Positions 1 through 8,579 are shown, numbered from the stretch's first letter. The stretch: DNA of 64,000 bases from Nitrospirillum iridis (GCF_014205765.1 NZ_JACIIZ010000001.1:239718-303717); one strand, 5' to 3'. Numbers and translations are program-made. Notes: generated by a model from the sequence alone, not told the origin.

Positions 1-1
1 C

Positions 2-214
2 GGCCGGCTGGCGAGCCAGGGCACGACCATGCTGTTCGTCACGCATGAGGTGGAATTCGCCCGCCGCATCTCCACCCGCATCGTTTTCCTGGACCAGGGC
101 CGGCTGATCGTCGATCTGCCGACGGCGGATTTCTTCGACCCGGCGCGGGGCCTGGCCCATCCGCGTATCAACCAGTTCCTGTCCAAAATGACGCCTGTTG
201 GGGAGCGCCCGTGA
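2..214 (+). CDS. Amino-acid ABC transporter ATP-binding protein, C-terminal part (5' end outside window)
   Basis: This is the last 70 codons of a polar amino-acid ABC importer ATPase (GlnQ/HisP type), which hydrolyses ATP at the cytoplasmic membrane. The reading frame is open from base 2. The stretch TTMLFVTHEVEFARRIS carries the H-loop (switch) histidine in its usual place, followed by the family's 'VFLDQGRL' strand and a C-terminal segment ending FLSKM. The Walker A and B motifs and the signature motif lie outside the window. The stop overlaps the GTG start of the next gene (GTGA), and a substrate-binding protein gene follows at 1139, so this ATPase very probably belongs to one transport operon with them. 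Confidence 0.9.
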   Translation, partial: GRLASQGTTMLFVTHEVEFARRISTRIVFLDQGRLIVDLPTADFFDPARGLAHPRINQFLSKMTPVGERP

Positions 215-1128
215 TCCTGATCGCCAATTCCGAGGCCTGGCCCGGCTTCCAGACCACCGTCGACCGGTTGAGGGCGGGGGAGCGGGGCCCCGATCCCCTG
301 GTGGCCGGCATCTCATGCGTGGAGCGGGAGGTGACGGTGCGCAGCGTCGGCTACGGCGGCTGGCCCAACATGCTGGGGGAGATGGAGTTCGACGCCGGCG
401 TCATGGATGGCACCACCCGGCAGGTGGGGGCCGTGGGCGCCCTGCGCGACGTGGTTCCGGCCAGCGCCGTGGCGCTCCAGGTCATGCGCCGCCTGCCGCA
501 CGTCCTGCTGACGGGCGACGGCGCCCGGCGCTTCGCCCTGGAATGCGGGTTCGCGGCGGAGCCGACCCTGCTGGAGGACTCCCGCCGCGTATGGTGGGAA
601 CGGCTGGAGAAGGAACTGCCGCCGGCCGACCTTGCCGCCTTTCCCGACATTCCCCTCGCCCCCCTGAGCCGGGCCATCACCGATCCCGAGCGGGTGCGCG
701 ACACCACCGTGTTCCTGGGCCAGGATTCGGGTGGCGGCCTGCATGCCGCCACCAGCACGTCCGGCTGGGCGTGGAAGTACCCCGGCCGCCTGGGCGATTC
801 GCCCATCGCCGGCGCCGGCTTTTACGCCGACAGCCGTTTCGGCGCCGCCGCCTGCACCCATACCGGGGAGATGACGGTGCGCTGCGGCACCGCCCGGTCC
901 ATCGTGCTGGCCCTGCAGCTGGGCCGGACCCTGCGGGAGGCGGTCGATCTGGCCGTGGCCGATCTGGCCACGCTGGATCTGGGCTTCCTGGCGGGCGTGG
1001 TCATCCACGCCTTGGACGCCCAGGGCAACCATGAGGTCGTCAGCTTCCGTTGCGGCCCCGCCATCCGCTATTGGTATTGGGATCCGTCGCTGACGGCCCC
1101 GGAAGAGCGCGTCGCCCGCACCGTTTGA
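211..1128 (+). CDS. N4-(beta-N-acetylglucosaminyl)-L-asparaginase-like Ntn hydrolase (asparaginase_2 family)
   Basis: A 305-residue Ntn hydrolase of the glycosylasparaginase family, which self-cleaves and uses the exposed Thr to cut the amide between asparagine and N-acetylglucosamine. The central region aligns with the family signature: DTTV (residues 164-167, Thr166 the expected nucleophile), ATSTSG, then PGRLGDSPIAGAGFYAD with the conserved R and D of the binding site, and a C-terminal THTGE. The glycine after the DT-V motif is replaced by F, slightly off consensus. No signal peptide is visible, so it acts in the cytoplasm, consistent with imported substrate. The GTG start overlaps the upstream ATPase stop. 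It could instead be an isoaspartyl peptidase, but WPNMLGEMEFDAGVMDG near the N-terminus is glycosylasparaginase-like. Confidence 0.85.
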   Translation: MILIANSEAWPGFQTTVDRLRAGERGPDPLVAGISCVEREVTVRSVGYGGWPNMLGEMEFDAGVMDGTTRQVGAVGALRDVVPASAVALQVMRRLPHVLLTGDGARRFALECGFAAEPTLLEDSRRVWWERLEKELPPADLAAFPDIPLAPLSRAITDPERVRDTTVFLGQDSGGGLHAATSTSGWAWKYPGRLGDSPIAGAGFYADSRFGAAACTHTGEMTVRCGTARSIVLALQLGRTLREAVDLAVADLATLDLGFLAGVVIHALDAQGNHEVVSFRCGPAIRYWYWDPSLTAPEERVARTV

Positions 1129-1138
1129 GGAGTACCCC

Positions 1139-1945
1139 ATGCGCAAATTGCTGCCGGCGCTCGCCGTTCTTTTCCTGGCCGTCGCCGGTTTGGCCGGGCC
1201 CGCCTGGGCCGGCAAGCTGGAGGACATCCGCCAGCGTGGCGTGCTGCGGGTGGGGGTGTCCCTGGGCGGGGAACCCATCGGCTTCCGCGACGACCGCAAC
1301 GCGCCGGCCGGCTATGATGTCGATGTCGCCAAGCGTCTGGCGGACAAGCTGGGGGTGGGGGTGGAATACACCGACGTCTCCGGCGACGCCCGGGTCAGCA
1401 TGCTGGTGTCGGGACAGATCGACGTGGCGGTGGCCAATCTGACGGCGACGCCGGAACGGGCGCGGACCATCGCCTTCACCATCCCCTACAACCGGGTGGG
1501 CTTACGCGTCATCGTGCAGAAGAGCGCCGGGGTCAACCAGCTGTCGGACCTGGCGGGCAAGAAGGTCGTGGTCGGCCGGGGCACGACCGGTGAGGCCTTC
1601 CTGCGCCAGGCGGTGCCGGGCGCCAAGCTGGTCTATACCGACACCTTCGCGCCTGATGGCGTGCTGCTGCTGGTGCAGCGGCGGGTGGATGCCGGTATCG
1701 AGGATTCGTCCATGATGGACTACCTGGCCAACACCAACCCGGCGCTGAAGACCCTGCCGGACCTGTATTCCAACGCCCCCATCGCCATCGGCCTGGCCCA
1801 GGGGGACGGCGACTTCCTGCGCTGGCTGAACGGCTTTGTCGCGGACTACATAAGCTCCGGCGCCTATGAGGCCAATTACCGCAAATGGTGGGGCAAGGAC
1901 GCGGCGGTGCCGGTCCTGACCGCCGGGACCAACCCCGCAGGCTGA
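1139..1945 (+). CDS. Amino-acid ABC transporter periplasmic substrate-binding protein (SBP_bac_3)
   Basis: A 268-residue family 3 solute-binding protein that delivers an amino acid or amino-acid conjugate to the ABC permease. Residues 1-25 form a signal peptide ending AWA. The mature protein begins with the usual KLEDIRQRGVLRVGVS and continues with GYDVDVAKRLADKLGV. The ligand-binding segment NLTATPERARTIAFT carries the conserved Arg that binds an alpha-carboxylate. A strong AGGAG lies just upstream of the ATG. The gene follows the ATPase and asparaginase genes with a 10-bp gap. The permease is not between them and must lie upstream. The operon points to an asparagine conjugate as ligand, which is inference. 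Confidence 0.93.
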   Translation: MRKLLPALAVLFLAVAGLAGPAWAGKLEDIRQRGVLRVGVSLGGEPIGFRDDRNAPAGYDVDVAKRLADKLGVGVEYTDVSGDARVSMLVSGQIDVAVANLTATPERARTIAFTIPYNRVGLRVIVQKSAGVNQLSDLAGKKVVVGRGTTGEAFLRQAVPGAKLVYTDTFAPDGVLLLVQRRVDAGIEDSSMMDYLANTNPALKTLPDLYSNAPIAIGLAQGDGDFLRWLNGFVADYISSGAYEANYRKWWGKDAAVPVLTAGTNPAG

Positions 1946-1953
1946 TCGAACCG

Positions 1954-3018
1954 TCAGCCGGTCAGTCGGGCATGGAAACGGGTGGGCAGGGTCAGGGGCC
2001 AGGGGCCGGTGGCGGTGCCGGTCAGCACGCCGATGATGGCGTCGACATAGGCGCGGCGGTCATAGCCGATGGACGAGATGGGATAGGCGTCGAAATCCGT
2101 CAGCGACAGGTTGTCGTAGCCGTACAGCCGCGTGGTCGTGGGGCGGCCGCCGGGAAAGTCCGGCCGCAGTCGGTCCAGCACGCCCATGGCCATGGCGTCG
2201 GAGGTGCAGAAGATGGCGTCCGGCCGGGCCGCCTTGGCCAGTTCCTCGCCGGCCCGGTGGCCGCTGGCGTAGGAATAGTCGCCCTGCAGGGTGGCGGTCA
2301 GGCGGATGCCTTCGGCCGCCAACGCCGCCTGGTACAAGCGGATGCGCGCCTGTTCCAGGACGGAGGTGGGGCGCCCCGTCACCACGGCCGCCGTCTTCAC
2401 CCCCTGGGCGGCGGCATGGGCCACCGCCTCGACGATGCCCACCCGTTCATCGGGAATGACGGCCGGCGACGCGTGATCGTGCCGGCCGTTCAGCATCAGC
2501 ACCTGGTCGCTGCGGAACAGGGTGCGGGCGGTGGCGGCGTCGGCGAAGTCGGAAAAGACGATGGCTGCATCGACGTGATAGGCCACGCCGGTGCGCAGGA
2601 AGGATTCCACCCGGTCGCTGGAGCCCACGCGGATGAGGATCACCTGCTTGCCCGTCGCTTGGACCGCGGCCAGCAGGGGGTCGAACAGGTCCAGGTCGCT
2701 CAGGTCATGGATGTGGTTGACGACGACGGCCACCAAGTTGACGCTTTTCGTGGTCAGGCTGCGGGCCAGCAGGTTGGGACGGAAGCCCAGCTCTTGCGCC
2801 GCTTGCAGCACGCGCGCCTTTTTTTCCGCCGACACGGGGCGCTGCTCGTCCGAAAGCGCCCGGGACGCCACCGCCCGCGAGACGCCGGCCCGTTCGGCCA
2901 CGTCGCTGATGGTGGGGTTGGCGGGAAGGGGGGCGTGGTGCCGATCCATCCCATGCCCGTCCATCCCTGGCATCGATCCTTCCCCCATATTCCACTCTGT
3001 CGATGATTTGCGGTCCAT
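1954..3018 (-). CDS. LacI-family transcriptional regulator
   Basis: A repressor-type regulator with an N-terminal LacI helix-turn-helix (TISDVAERAGVSRAVASRALS, followed by VSAEKKARVLQAAQELGFRPN) and a C-terminal periplasmic-binding-protein-like sugar-sensing domain. It is convergent with the binding-protein gene, 8 bp apart, and divergent from the ROK kinase at 3061, so it most likely controls this locus in response to a sugar. The longest frame starts at 3018. An ATG at 2973 has a better Shine-Dalgarno (GGAAGG) and removes a low-quality leader, so 1954-2973 (339 residues) is equally or more likely. The hinge region (LARSLTTKSVNLV) is intact. Confidence 0.9.
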   Translation of the reverse strand: MDRKSSTEWNMGEGSMPGMDGHGMDRHHAPLPANPTISDVAERAGVSRAVASRALSDEQRPVSAEKKARVLQAAQELGFRPNLLARSLTTKSVNLVAVVVNHIHDLSDLDLFDPLLAAVQATGKQVILIRVGSSDRVESFLRTGVAYHVDAAIVFSDFADAATARTLFRSDQVLMLNGRHDHASPAVIPDERVGIVEAVAHAAAQGVKTAAVVTGRPTSVLEQARIRLYQAALAAEGIRLTATLQGDYSYASGHRAGEELAKAARPDAIFCTSDAMAMGVLDRLRPDFPGGRPTTTRLYGYDNLSLTDFDAYPISSIGYDRRAYVDAIIGVLTGTATGPWPLTLPTRFHARLTG

Positions 3019-3030
3019 TTTCGTTAAAAT
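3017..3030. promoter_or_regulatory. Small dyad in the lacI-like/ROK divergent region, candidate operator
   Basis: ATTTT-CGTT-AAAAT lies in the 42-bp gap between the two divergent starts and overlaps the longest lacI-type start codon. Arms are only 5 bp with a 4-base centre. LacI-family operators usually have a central CG, which this has. The assignment rests on position and is weak. Confidence 0.25.
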
Positions 3031-3060
3031 GGGACCTTTCCACGAAAGAAGATTTCAATC

Positions 3061-4014
3061 TTGATATACTGTTTCGACATCGGTGGGTCATACATTTCCC
3101 TGGGGACAGCCAGTACAGATGTAATGGTGACGGGCGGTGTCACCCGTGTCGGTCGTGTGCCGACGCCTACCCATGACCCGGCCGCCTTCGTCCAGGCGCT
3201 GGCCGATCTGATCGCCCAGGCGCCGGGCCCCGCCGACGCGCCGGCGGCCTTGGCCTTGGCCGGTGGTATCGATCCTGACACGGGCCTGGCCTCGTGCGCC
3301 AACATTCCTTGCCTGACGGGCCGCCCGCTGGTGGCCGACCTGGCGGCGGCCCTGCGACGGCCGGTGGTGGTGGCCAATGACGCCGCGTGCTTCGTGCTGG
3401 CGGAGGCGACGGTGGGTGCCGCGCGTGGTCATGGCGTCGTCTTTGGCATCATCCTGGGCACGGGCGTGGGCGGCGGCCTGGTGGTGGACGGCCACCTGGT
3501 CCGTGGCGCCGGCGGCATCGCCGGCGAGTGGGGGCACGGGCCGGTGGTCAAGCAGGTGGCGGGCGACCCGCCGCTCACCCTGCTGCGCCTGGCCTGCGGT
3601 TGCGGTCATAGGGGCTGCGTCGACACCGTGGGCGGCGCCCGGGGACTGGAACGTCTGCACCGGGCGGTGCATGGCGTGACCCTCGACAGCCAGGCGCTGA
3701 CGGCCGCCTGGGCGGCGGGCGACCCCGCCGCGACCCGCACCCTGGATATCTATGTCGACCTGGTGGCGGACCCGCTGGCGGTGGTGGTTAACGCCATCGG
3801 TCCCGGCCTGGTGCCGGTGGGCGGCGGCCTGTCGTCCGACGCCGCGTTGGTTTCCGCGCTGGACCGGGCCGTCCGGGCCCGTATCCTGCGACGCACGGCG
3901 GGGCCGCTGCTGGTGCCCACGGTGCTGGGCGGCGCGGCCGGCCTGGTGGGGGCGGCCATCCTGGGTGCGGAATGGCTGGAACGGAATAGGGTATCGAGGG
4001 GGATGGGGGCATGA
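3061..4014 (+). CDS. ROK-family sugar kinase, probably N-acetylglucosamine or glucose kinase
   Basis: A 317-residue ROK kinase that transfers the ATP gamma-phosphate to a hexose or amino sugar. It shows the N-terminal phosphate-binding DIGGSYI, the NDA segment (residues 106-108) with the catalytic Asp, the glycine-rich GTGVGGGLV loop, GEWGH, and the ROK zinc motif CGCGHRGCVDTVGG. In typical ROK kinases the residue after GC(V) is Glu; here it is Asp. The start is TTG at 3061, preceded by AAGAAG. It overlaps cutC by ATGA. With a glycosylasparaginase nearby, a GlcNAc kinase role is the natural reading but is not proven by sequence. Confidence 0.88.
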   Translation: MIYCFDIGGSYISLGTASTDVMVTGGVTRVGRVPTPTHDPAAFVQALADLIAQAPGPADAPAALALAGGIDPDTGLASCANIPCLTGRPLVADLAAALRRPVVVANDAACFVLAEATVGAARGHGVVFGIILGTGVGGGLVVDGHLVRGAGGIAGEWGHGPVVKQVAGDPPLTLLRLACGCGHRGCVDTVGGARGLERLHRAVHGVTLDSQALTAAWAAGDPAATRTLDIYVDLVADPLAVVVNAIGPGLVPVGGGLSSDAALVSALDRAVRARILRRTAGPLLVPTVLGGAAGLVGAAILGAEWLERNRVSRGMGA

Positions 4015-4757
4015 CCCGGACGGAAGTTCTTGAACGCGTGCGGCTTGAGGTGTGCGTGGACAGCCCGGCGGGCGTGGCCGCCGCCATCAGGGGCGGGGCC
4101 GACCGGCTGGAACTCTGCGCCGCCCTGGTGGTGGGGGGCCTGACGCCGTCGCGCGGCCTGATGGCCCTGGCGGCGGCCAGCGGCCGGCCCGCCTACGCCA
4201 TGATCCGCCCCCGGCCGGGCGACTTCGTCTACGGACCCGCCGACCTGGACGTGATGGGTGATGACATCGATACCGCCCGCGCCCTGGGCCTGCCCGGCGT
4301 GGTGCTGGGCGCCAGCCTGCCCAGCGGCGAACTGGACGCGGCGGCGCTCGCCATCCTGGTGGATCGCGCCGATGGCCTGGGCCTGACCCTGCACCGCGCC
4401 ATCGACCTGACGCCCGACCCCATCGAGGCCCTGGACATCGCCATCGAGCTGGGGTTCGAGCGGGTGCTCACCTCCGGCGGTGCCCGCACGGCGGTGGAGG
4501 GGGCGGAGACCATCGCCGAACTGGTCGACCATGCCCGGGGCCGGATCAGCATCATGGCTGGCAGCGGCGTCAACGGTGACAACGCCGTAGACCTCATCCG
4601 CCAGACCGGCGTGAGCGAGGTCCACGCCTCCTGCGGCATGGCGCCGGCGGTGGTGGACCCCCACCTGCTGCACTTCGGCTTCGTCCAGCCTGGTGCCCGG
4701 GAGACCGACGCCGCCACGGTCATGTGGCTGGCGGCGGCGATCCGGGATATCTACTGA
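4011..4757 (+). CDS. cutC: CutC family protein
   Basis: A 248-residue TIM-barrel protein of the CutC family. The N-terminus LEVCVDSPAGVAAAIRGGAD, then RLELCAALVVGGLTPS, and the later MIRPRPGDFVY and TSGGARTA segments are the family hallmarks. CutC is traditionally called a copper homeostasis protein, but its biochemical role is poorly established. Here it is translationally coupled (ATGA) to a sugar kinase, not near any copper gene, which suggests a job in the sugar or asparagine-conjugate pathway. No signal peptide or metal-rich motif is seen. Confidence 0.88.
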   Translation: MTRTEVLERVRLEVCVDSPAGVAAAIRGGADRLELCAALVVGGLTPSRGLMALAAASGRPAYAMIRPRPGDFVYGPADLDVMGDDIDTARALGLPGVVLGASLPSGELDAAALAILVDRADGLGLTLHRAIDLTPDPIEALDIAIELGFERVLTSGGARTAVEGAETIAELVDHARGRISIMAGSGVNGDNAVDLIRQTGVSEVHASCGMAPAVVDPHLLHFGFVQPGARETDAATVMWLAAAIRDIY

Positions 4758-4802
4758 GGCCGCCTTGGCGCCAGCGGTTCTTGATGCGATCATGTCCACG
4801 GG

Positions 4803-5096
4803 ATGTCCATGGACATGAGGGAGACGGCGACGGCCGCGACGGCCCGACTGGTGGTTCAGATGACGCCGACGGAAAAGCGGCGCCTTACCGCACAAGCCAA
4901 GCGCCTGGGCGTCTCCACCTCTGAATTTGTGCGCCGACGGGTTGCCGAAGACGATCTGGTGGAGAGCCGCGAAGAGATCGAGGCCCTGTTGGCCACCTTG
5001 GCGGATGCCGCTCAGCGCATCATGGCCAGCCTGGACCGGTCCATCGCCGAAGCCGAGGCGGCGATCGATGAGGTGCGGGAGCGCCGGTCCGCGTGA
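4803..5096 (+). CDS. Small protein with ribbon-helix-helix-like N-terminus and helical tail
   Basis: A 97-residue unknown. After a short leader, RLVVQMTPTEKRRLTAQAKRLG followed by VSTSEFVRRRV resembles a ribbon-helix-helix DNA-binding fold of the MobC/Arc type. It is followed by a long Ala/Glu-rich helix, likely coiled coil. Three in-frame ATGs lie close together (4803, 4809, 4815), so the exact start is open. The last codons overlap the GTG start of the next small gene (GTGA), so the two are probably translated together. Function is unknown. It could be a transcriptional regulator or the remains of a mobile-element accessory gene. Confidence 0.6.
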   Translation: MSMDMRETATAATARLVVQMTPTEKRRLTAQAKRLGVSTSEFVRRRVAEDDLVESREEIEALLATLADAAQRIMASLDRSIAEAEAAIDEVRERRSA

Positions 5097-5320
5097 AAAA
5101 GATCCTGGCCGGCTTGCGCACCGTCGTGCTGATCGAGGAACGGGTGCGGCGCCTGGACAGCACCGTGGGCGACTTGCGCCGCGAGACGACCAGGGCGCTG
5201 GCCGATCATGAGCGCCGCCTGACCCGGCTGGAGACCATTGTCGAGATCGCGCGGCCCCATGGCGCCACGTTGCGCATCAGTCGCCAGCCGGAAGGGGACA
5301 ACGGTCCCGGCGGTGGCTGA
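5093..5320 (+). CDS. Small coiled-coil protein of unknown function
   Basis: A 75-residue protein starting at a GTG that overlaps the preceding gene by four bases. The centre (RVRRLDSTVGDLRRETTRAL, then ADHERRLTRLETIVEIA) has heptad-spaced leucines and charged residues typical of a short coiled coil. The tail is Gly/Pro-rich. No membrane segment or signal peptide is present. It lies convergent with ubiD, 12 bp away. Pairing with the RHH-like protein suggests the two act together. Confidence 0.55.
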   Translation: MKKILAGLRTVVLIEERVRRLDSTVGDLRRETTRALADHERRLTRLETIVEIARPHGATLRISRQPEGDNGPGGG

Positions 5321-5332
5321 TGCGGCCGCGTT

Positions 5333-6862
5333 TCACCCCCGCCAAATGGGCTTGCCACTGCCCGGCAGGCCGTAGCTGGCCCATTTGCGGCTGACCTCGT
5401 CCACCACGCCCTCATCCATGGCGATCTTCTCGCCCCATTCGCGGTGGGTCTCGGGCGGCAGTTTGTTGGTGGCGTCCAGGCCCACCTTGCCGCCCAAGCC
5501 CGAGTCGGGACTGGCGAAGTCCAGATAGTCGATGGGCGTGCCTTCGATGACGGTGATGTCGCGCGCCGGGTCCATGCGGGTGGACAGGGCCCACATCACG
5601 TCCTTCCAGTCGCGCGCGTTGATGTCGTCGTCCACGACGATCACCCACTTGGTGTACATGAACTGCCGCAGGAAGGACCACACGCCCATCATCACCCGCT
5701 TGGCGTGGCCGGGATAGGCCTTGCGCATCGAGACGACGGCGATGCGGTAGGAACAGCCTTCGGGCGGCAGCCAGAAATCGATGATCTCCGGGAACTGCTG
5801 CCGCAGCAGGGGGATGAAGACCTCGTTCAAGGCCTCGCCCAGGACCGAGGGTTCGTCCGGCGGCCGGCCGGTGAAGGTCGACAGGTAGATGGGGTCGCGG
5901 CGCATGGTGATGGCCGTGACCTGGAAGACGGGGAATTTCTCGACCGAATTGTAATAGCCGGTGTGGTCGCCATAGGGGCCCTCGTCGGCGTATTCGTCCA
6001 GCGAGACATGGCCTTCCAGGACGATCTCGGCCTGGGCCGGCACCTTCAGCGGCACGGTCTTGCAGTCGACCAGATCCACCTTCTTGCCGCGCAGCAGCCC
6101 GGCGAACTGGTATTCCGACAACGTGTCCGGCACGGGGGTTACCGCAGCCAGGATGGTGCCCGGGTCGGCGCCCAGCACCACGGCGGCGGGCAGGGGCTCC
6201 CGCTTGCCGGCCGCCTTCCAGCGGTGGTGGTGCTGCGCCCCGCCCCGGTGCTTCAGCCAGCGCATGATGGTGCGGTCGCGGCCCAGCACCTGCATGCGGT
6301 AGATGCCCAGGTTGAAACGGTCCTCCGCCTGGCCGCCCTTGTCATTGGCGGTGGGGCCTTGCGTCACCACCAGCGGCCAGGTGATCAGTGGCGCGGGCTC
6401 CCCCGGCCAGCAGCTCTGGATGGGCAGGCGGCCCAGGTCGATCTGGTCGCCGGTCAGCACCACCTCCTGGCAGGGCGCGGTGCCGACGGTGCGCGGCCGC
6501 ATGGCCATGACCGTCTTGATCAGGGGCAGCATCTCCCAGGCGTCGCGCAGGCCCCGCGGCGGCTCCGGCTGCTTCAGGAAGGCCAGCGTCTCGCCCACCT
6601 CGCGCAACTGGTGCGGCTCCCGGTCCATGCCCCAGGCCACCCGCTCCACCGTGCCGAACAGGTTGACCAGCACCGGCATCTCCGAGGGCGTGCCGTCCGC
6701 CTTGGTCACGTTCTCGAAGATCACGGCGGGGCCGCCCTCGGCCAGCAGCCGGGTCTGGATCTCCGTCATCTCCAGCACGGTGGAGACGGGCGTCTTGACC
6801 CGCACCAGGCGGCCGGTCTGTTCCAGGCGGTCGATGAAGTCACGCAGGGAGGCGTAGGGCAT
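5333..6862 (-). CDS. ubiD: UbiD-family 4-hydroxy-3-polyprenylbenzoate decarboxylase
   Basis: A 509-residue UbiD decarboxylase, the prenyl-FMN enzyme that removes the carboxyl group of polyprenyl-hydroxybenzoate in ubiquinone synthesis. It starts with the typical [18 protein letters not shown]. It carries the cofactor/active-site segment [11 protein letters not shown] (residues 294-304) and the C-terminal [17 protein letters not shown]. Length matches bacterial UbiD. A methyltransferase and ubiA lie upstream on the same strand, so the group may be co-transcribed, although 77 bp separate ubiD from the methyltransferase. The prenyl-FMN synthase UbiX is not in the window. Confidence 0.95.
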   Translation of the reverse strand: MPYASLRDFIDRLEQTGRLVRVKTPVSTVLEMTEIQTRLLAEGGPAVIFENVTKADGTPSEMPVLVNLFGTVERVAWGMDREPHQLREVGETLAFLKQPEPPRGLRDAWEMLPLIKTVMAMRPRTVGTAPCQEVVLTGDQIDLGRLPIQSCWPGEPAPLITWPLVVTQGPTANDKGGQAEDRFNLGIYRMQVLGRDRTIMRWLKHRGGAQHHHRWKAAGKREPLPAAVVLGADPGTILAAVTPVPDTLSEYQFAGLLRGKKVDLVDCKTVPLKVPAQAEIVLEGHVSLDEYADEGPYGDHTGYYNSVEKFPVFQVTAITMRRDPIYLSTFTGRPPDEPSVLGEALNEVFIPLLRQQFPEIIDFWLPPEGCSYRIAVVSMRKAYPGHAKRVMMGVWSFLRQFMYTKWVIVVDDDINARDWKDVMWALSTRMDPARDITVIEGTPIDYLDFASPDSGLGGKVGLDATNKLPPETHREWGEKIAMDEGVVDEVSRKWASYGLPGSGKPIWRG

Positions 6863-6939
6863 GGGGGATGTCCAAACAGGCGCAAGGATCGGGCGTTACG
6901 AGGATCAGGCGTTAAAGGAGCGTATGTGGCGCCTTCCGG

Positions 6940-7599
6940 TCAAGGTTCCACCCGCCAGACGACGCTGTCGCGGTGGGTGCGGTCCTCCAGTTCCAGCGTG
7001 GTGGGCACGCGGTATGTCGCCAGCGCCGTCAGCCCGTCCTTGGGCAGGTAGGTGCGTCCGGGGTCGCCCATCAGCACCAGGACGCCCGTGCCGGCCAGGC
7101 CGCGCAGCCAGGCCATGACCCGCAAGGCCATGGGCCGCTCGTAACAGACATCGCCCACCAGCACCACGTCGATGTCCGGCAGGGGCTGGCCCACCACGTC
7201 GATCTCCACGGCCGTCACCGCCACGCTGTTGAGATCGGCGTTCAGCGCGGTGGCGGCGATGGCATAGGCGTCGATCTCCACCGCCGTCACGGCCGCCGCC
7301 CCGGCCTTGGCGGCGGCGATGGCGATCAGGCCGCCGCCGGCGGCGAAGTCCAGCACGCGGCGGCCCCGCACCAGCTCCGGATGGTCCAGCACATGCCGCG
7401 CGACCGCCTGGCCCCCCGCCCAGGGGAAGGCCCAGAACGGCGGCGGCAGGTCCTTGGCCGCCAGCGTATCCTCCGTCGCCTGCCACAGGGGCGTGATCTC
7501 GGTGGCGGTCAGCAGGGTCACTTCCGGCACCAGGGCCGGGGCTTCGGGGGCGGTGTTGGCGCGGATGAAGGCGGCGCGGTCCTGCGGCCCGGCGGTCAC
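6940..7599 (-). CDS. Class I SAM-dependent methyltransferase (ETFB-lysine/METTL20-like)
   Basis: A 219-residue Rossmann methyltransferase. Motif I is VLDFAAGGGLIAIAAAKAGA, followed by VTAVEID, then DVVLVGDVCYE in place of the substrate-binding post-motif II. The pattern TLLTATEITPLWQATED...PPPFWAFPWAGGQ is characteristic of the electron-transfer-flavoprotein beta lysine methyltransferase group, with nicotinamide-N-methyltransferase-like proteins as the wider family. I chose the GTG at 7599 because it overlaps the ubiA stop (GTGA) and the homologous sequence starts there; the longer frame to 7797 is only shadow sequence. Protein target is inferred. Confidence 0.85.
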   Translation of the reverse strand: MTAGPQDRAAFIRANTAPEAPALVPEVTLLTATEITPLWQATEDTLAAKDLPPPFWAFPWAGGQAVARHVLDHPELVRGRRVLDFAAGGGLIAIAAAKAGAAAVTAVEIDAYAIAATALNADLNSVAVTAVEIDVVGQPLPDIDVVLVGDVCYERPMALRVMAWLRGLAGTGVLVLMGDPGRTYLPKDGLTALATYRVPTTLELEDRTHRDSVVWRVEP

Positions 7600-8579
7600 C
7601 GGGCCACCGCCATGCCCAGGATGAAGGTCGCCAGCAGCACCCAGCCGGCGACGCGGGCGGCGCGGAACGCGGCCAGGCTGTCCGCCGGGTCCTCCGGCCG
7701 CCACTGCCAGGCCTGGCGCAGCAGCATCAGGCCGGTGACCGCCACGCCCAGATAGGCCAGGGGATGGATGCCGGTGGGGGGCAGGGCGGCCGCCCACAGC
7801 AGCGTGGTGCCGGCGTAGAAGCCCAGGATCCAGCGCTTGGACGCGGCCCCCAGCCGCAGGGCGGTGGATTTCACGCCAACCTTCACATCGTCCTCTCGAT
7901 CCTGGTGGGCGTAGATGGTGTCATAGCCCAGGGTCCACAGAATGCCGCCGGCGTAGAGCAGCACCGGGGTCCAGCCCAGGGAGCCCTTGACCGCGACCCA
8001 ACCCAGCAAGGCCCCCCAGTTGAAGGTCAAGCCCAGGAAGGCCTGGGGCCACCAGGTGATGCGCTTCATCAGCGGGTAGGCGCCGACCAGGGCCAGCGAG
8101 GCGGCGCCCAGGGCGATGGTGGCGCCATTCATCCACACCAGCACGGCCAGCCCCACCAGGCACTGGGCGATCAGGAAGGCGATGGCCTGGGGCACGCTGA
8201 CGGCGCCGCTGGGGATGGGGCGTACGCGGGTGCGTTCCACCAGGGCGTCGAACTTGCGGTCGATGATGTCGTTCAGGGTGCAGCCGGCGCCGCGCATGAC
8301 CACGGCGCCGATGCCGAACAGCGTCATCAGCCAGAGATCGGGCAGATGACCCGGCTGGGCCGCCAGCGCGATGGACCACCAGCCCGGCAGCAGCAGCAGC
8401 CAGGTGCCGATGGGCCGATCCAATCGCGCCAGGCGGGCATAAGGCCGGGCGGCGGGCGGCAGGTGGCGGTCGATCCAATCGCCGGGGCGAATGTCGGTAT
8501 GGCCGCCGCCCCTTGAGGTCCCGTTGCCCTGGGAGGTGCCGTTGCCCCGGGAGGTGCCATTTAGGGTGTCGCTGGGCAT
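7596..8579 (-). CDS. ubiA: 4-hydroxybenzoate polyprenyltransferase
   Basis: An integral membrane prenyltransferase that attaches the polyprenyl chain to 4-hydroxybenzoate in ubiquinone synthesis. It has the two Asp-rich motifs, NDIIDRKFD in the first half and DTIYAHQDREDD in the second, and about eight hydrophobic helices. The start at 8579 (MPSDTLNG) has an AAAGG upstream; a longer frame to 8651 lacks support. The first 30 residues contain a low-complexity Gly/Asn/Thr/Ser repeat (NGTSRG-type units) before the conserved DWIDRHLPPAARPYARLARLD. It is coupled to the downstream methyltransferase by a 4-bp overlap. Confidence 0.94.
   Translation of the reverse strand: MPSDTLNGTSRGNGTSQGNGTSRGGGHTDIRPGDWIDRHLPPAARPYARLARLDRPIGTWLLLLPGWWSIALAAQPGHLPDLWLMTLFGIGAVVMRGAGCTLNDIIDRKFDALVERTRVRPIPSGAVSVPQAIAFLIAQCLVGLAVLVWMNGATIALGAASLALVGAYPLMKRITWWPQAFLGLTFNWGALLGWVAVKGSLGWTPVLLYAGGILWTLGYDTIYAHQDREDDVKVGVKSTALRLGAASKRWILGFYAGTTLLWAAALPPTGIHPLAYLGVAVTGLMLLRQAWQWRPEDPADSLAAFRAARVAGWVLLATFILGMAVAR
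8519..8564 (-). repeat. Tandem 18-bp repeat encoding Gly-Asn/Gly-Thr-Ser units at the UbiA N-terminus
   Basis: About two and a half imperfect 18-bp units (plus strand reads GGGAGGTGCCGTTGCCC and variants) encode GTS-R/Q-G-N-G repeats ahead of the conserved UbiA domain. This region is disordered and probably length-variable. Confidence 0.6.

Noticed and set aside
198-1034. Long alternate plus-strand frame over the asparaginase gene
   Set aside because: Arg/Gly-rich shadow frame with no family resemblance; the frame starting at 211 has clear Ntn-hydrolase motifs.
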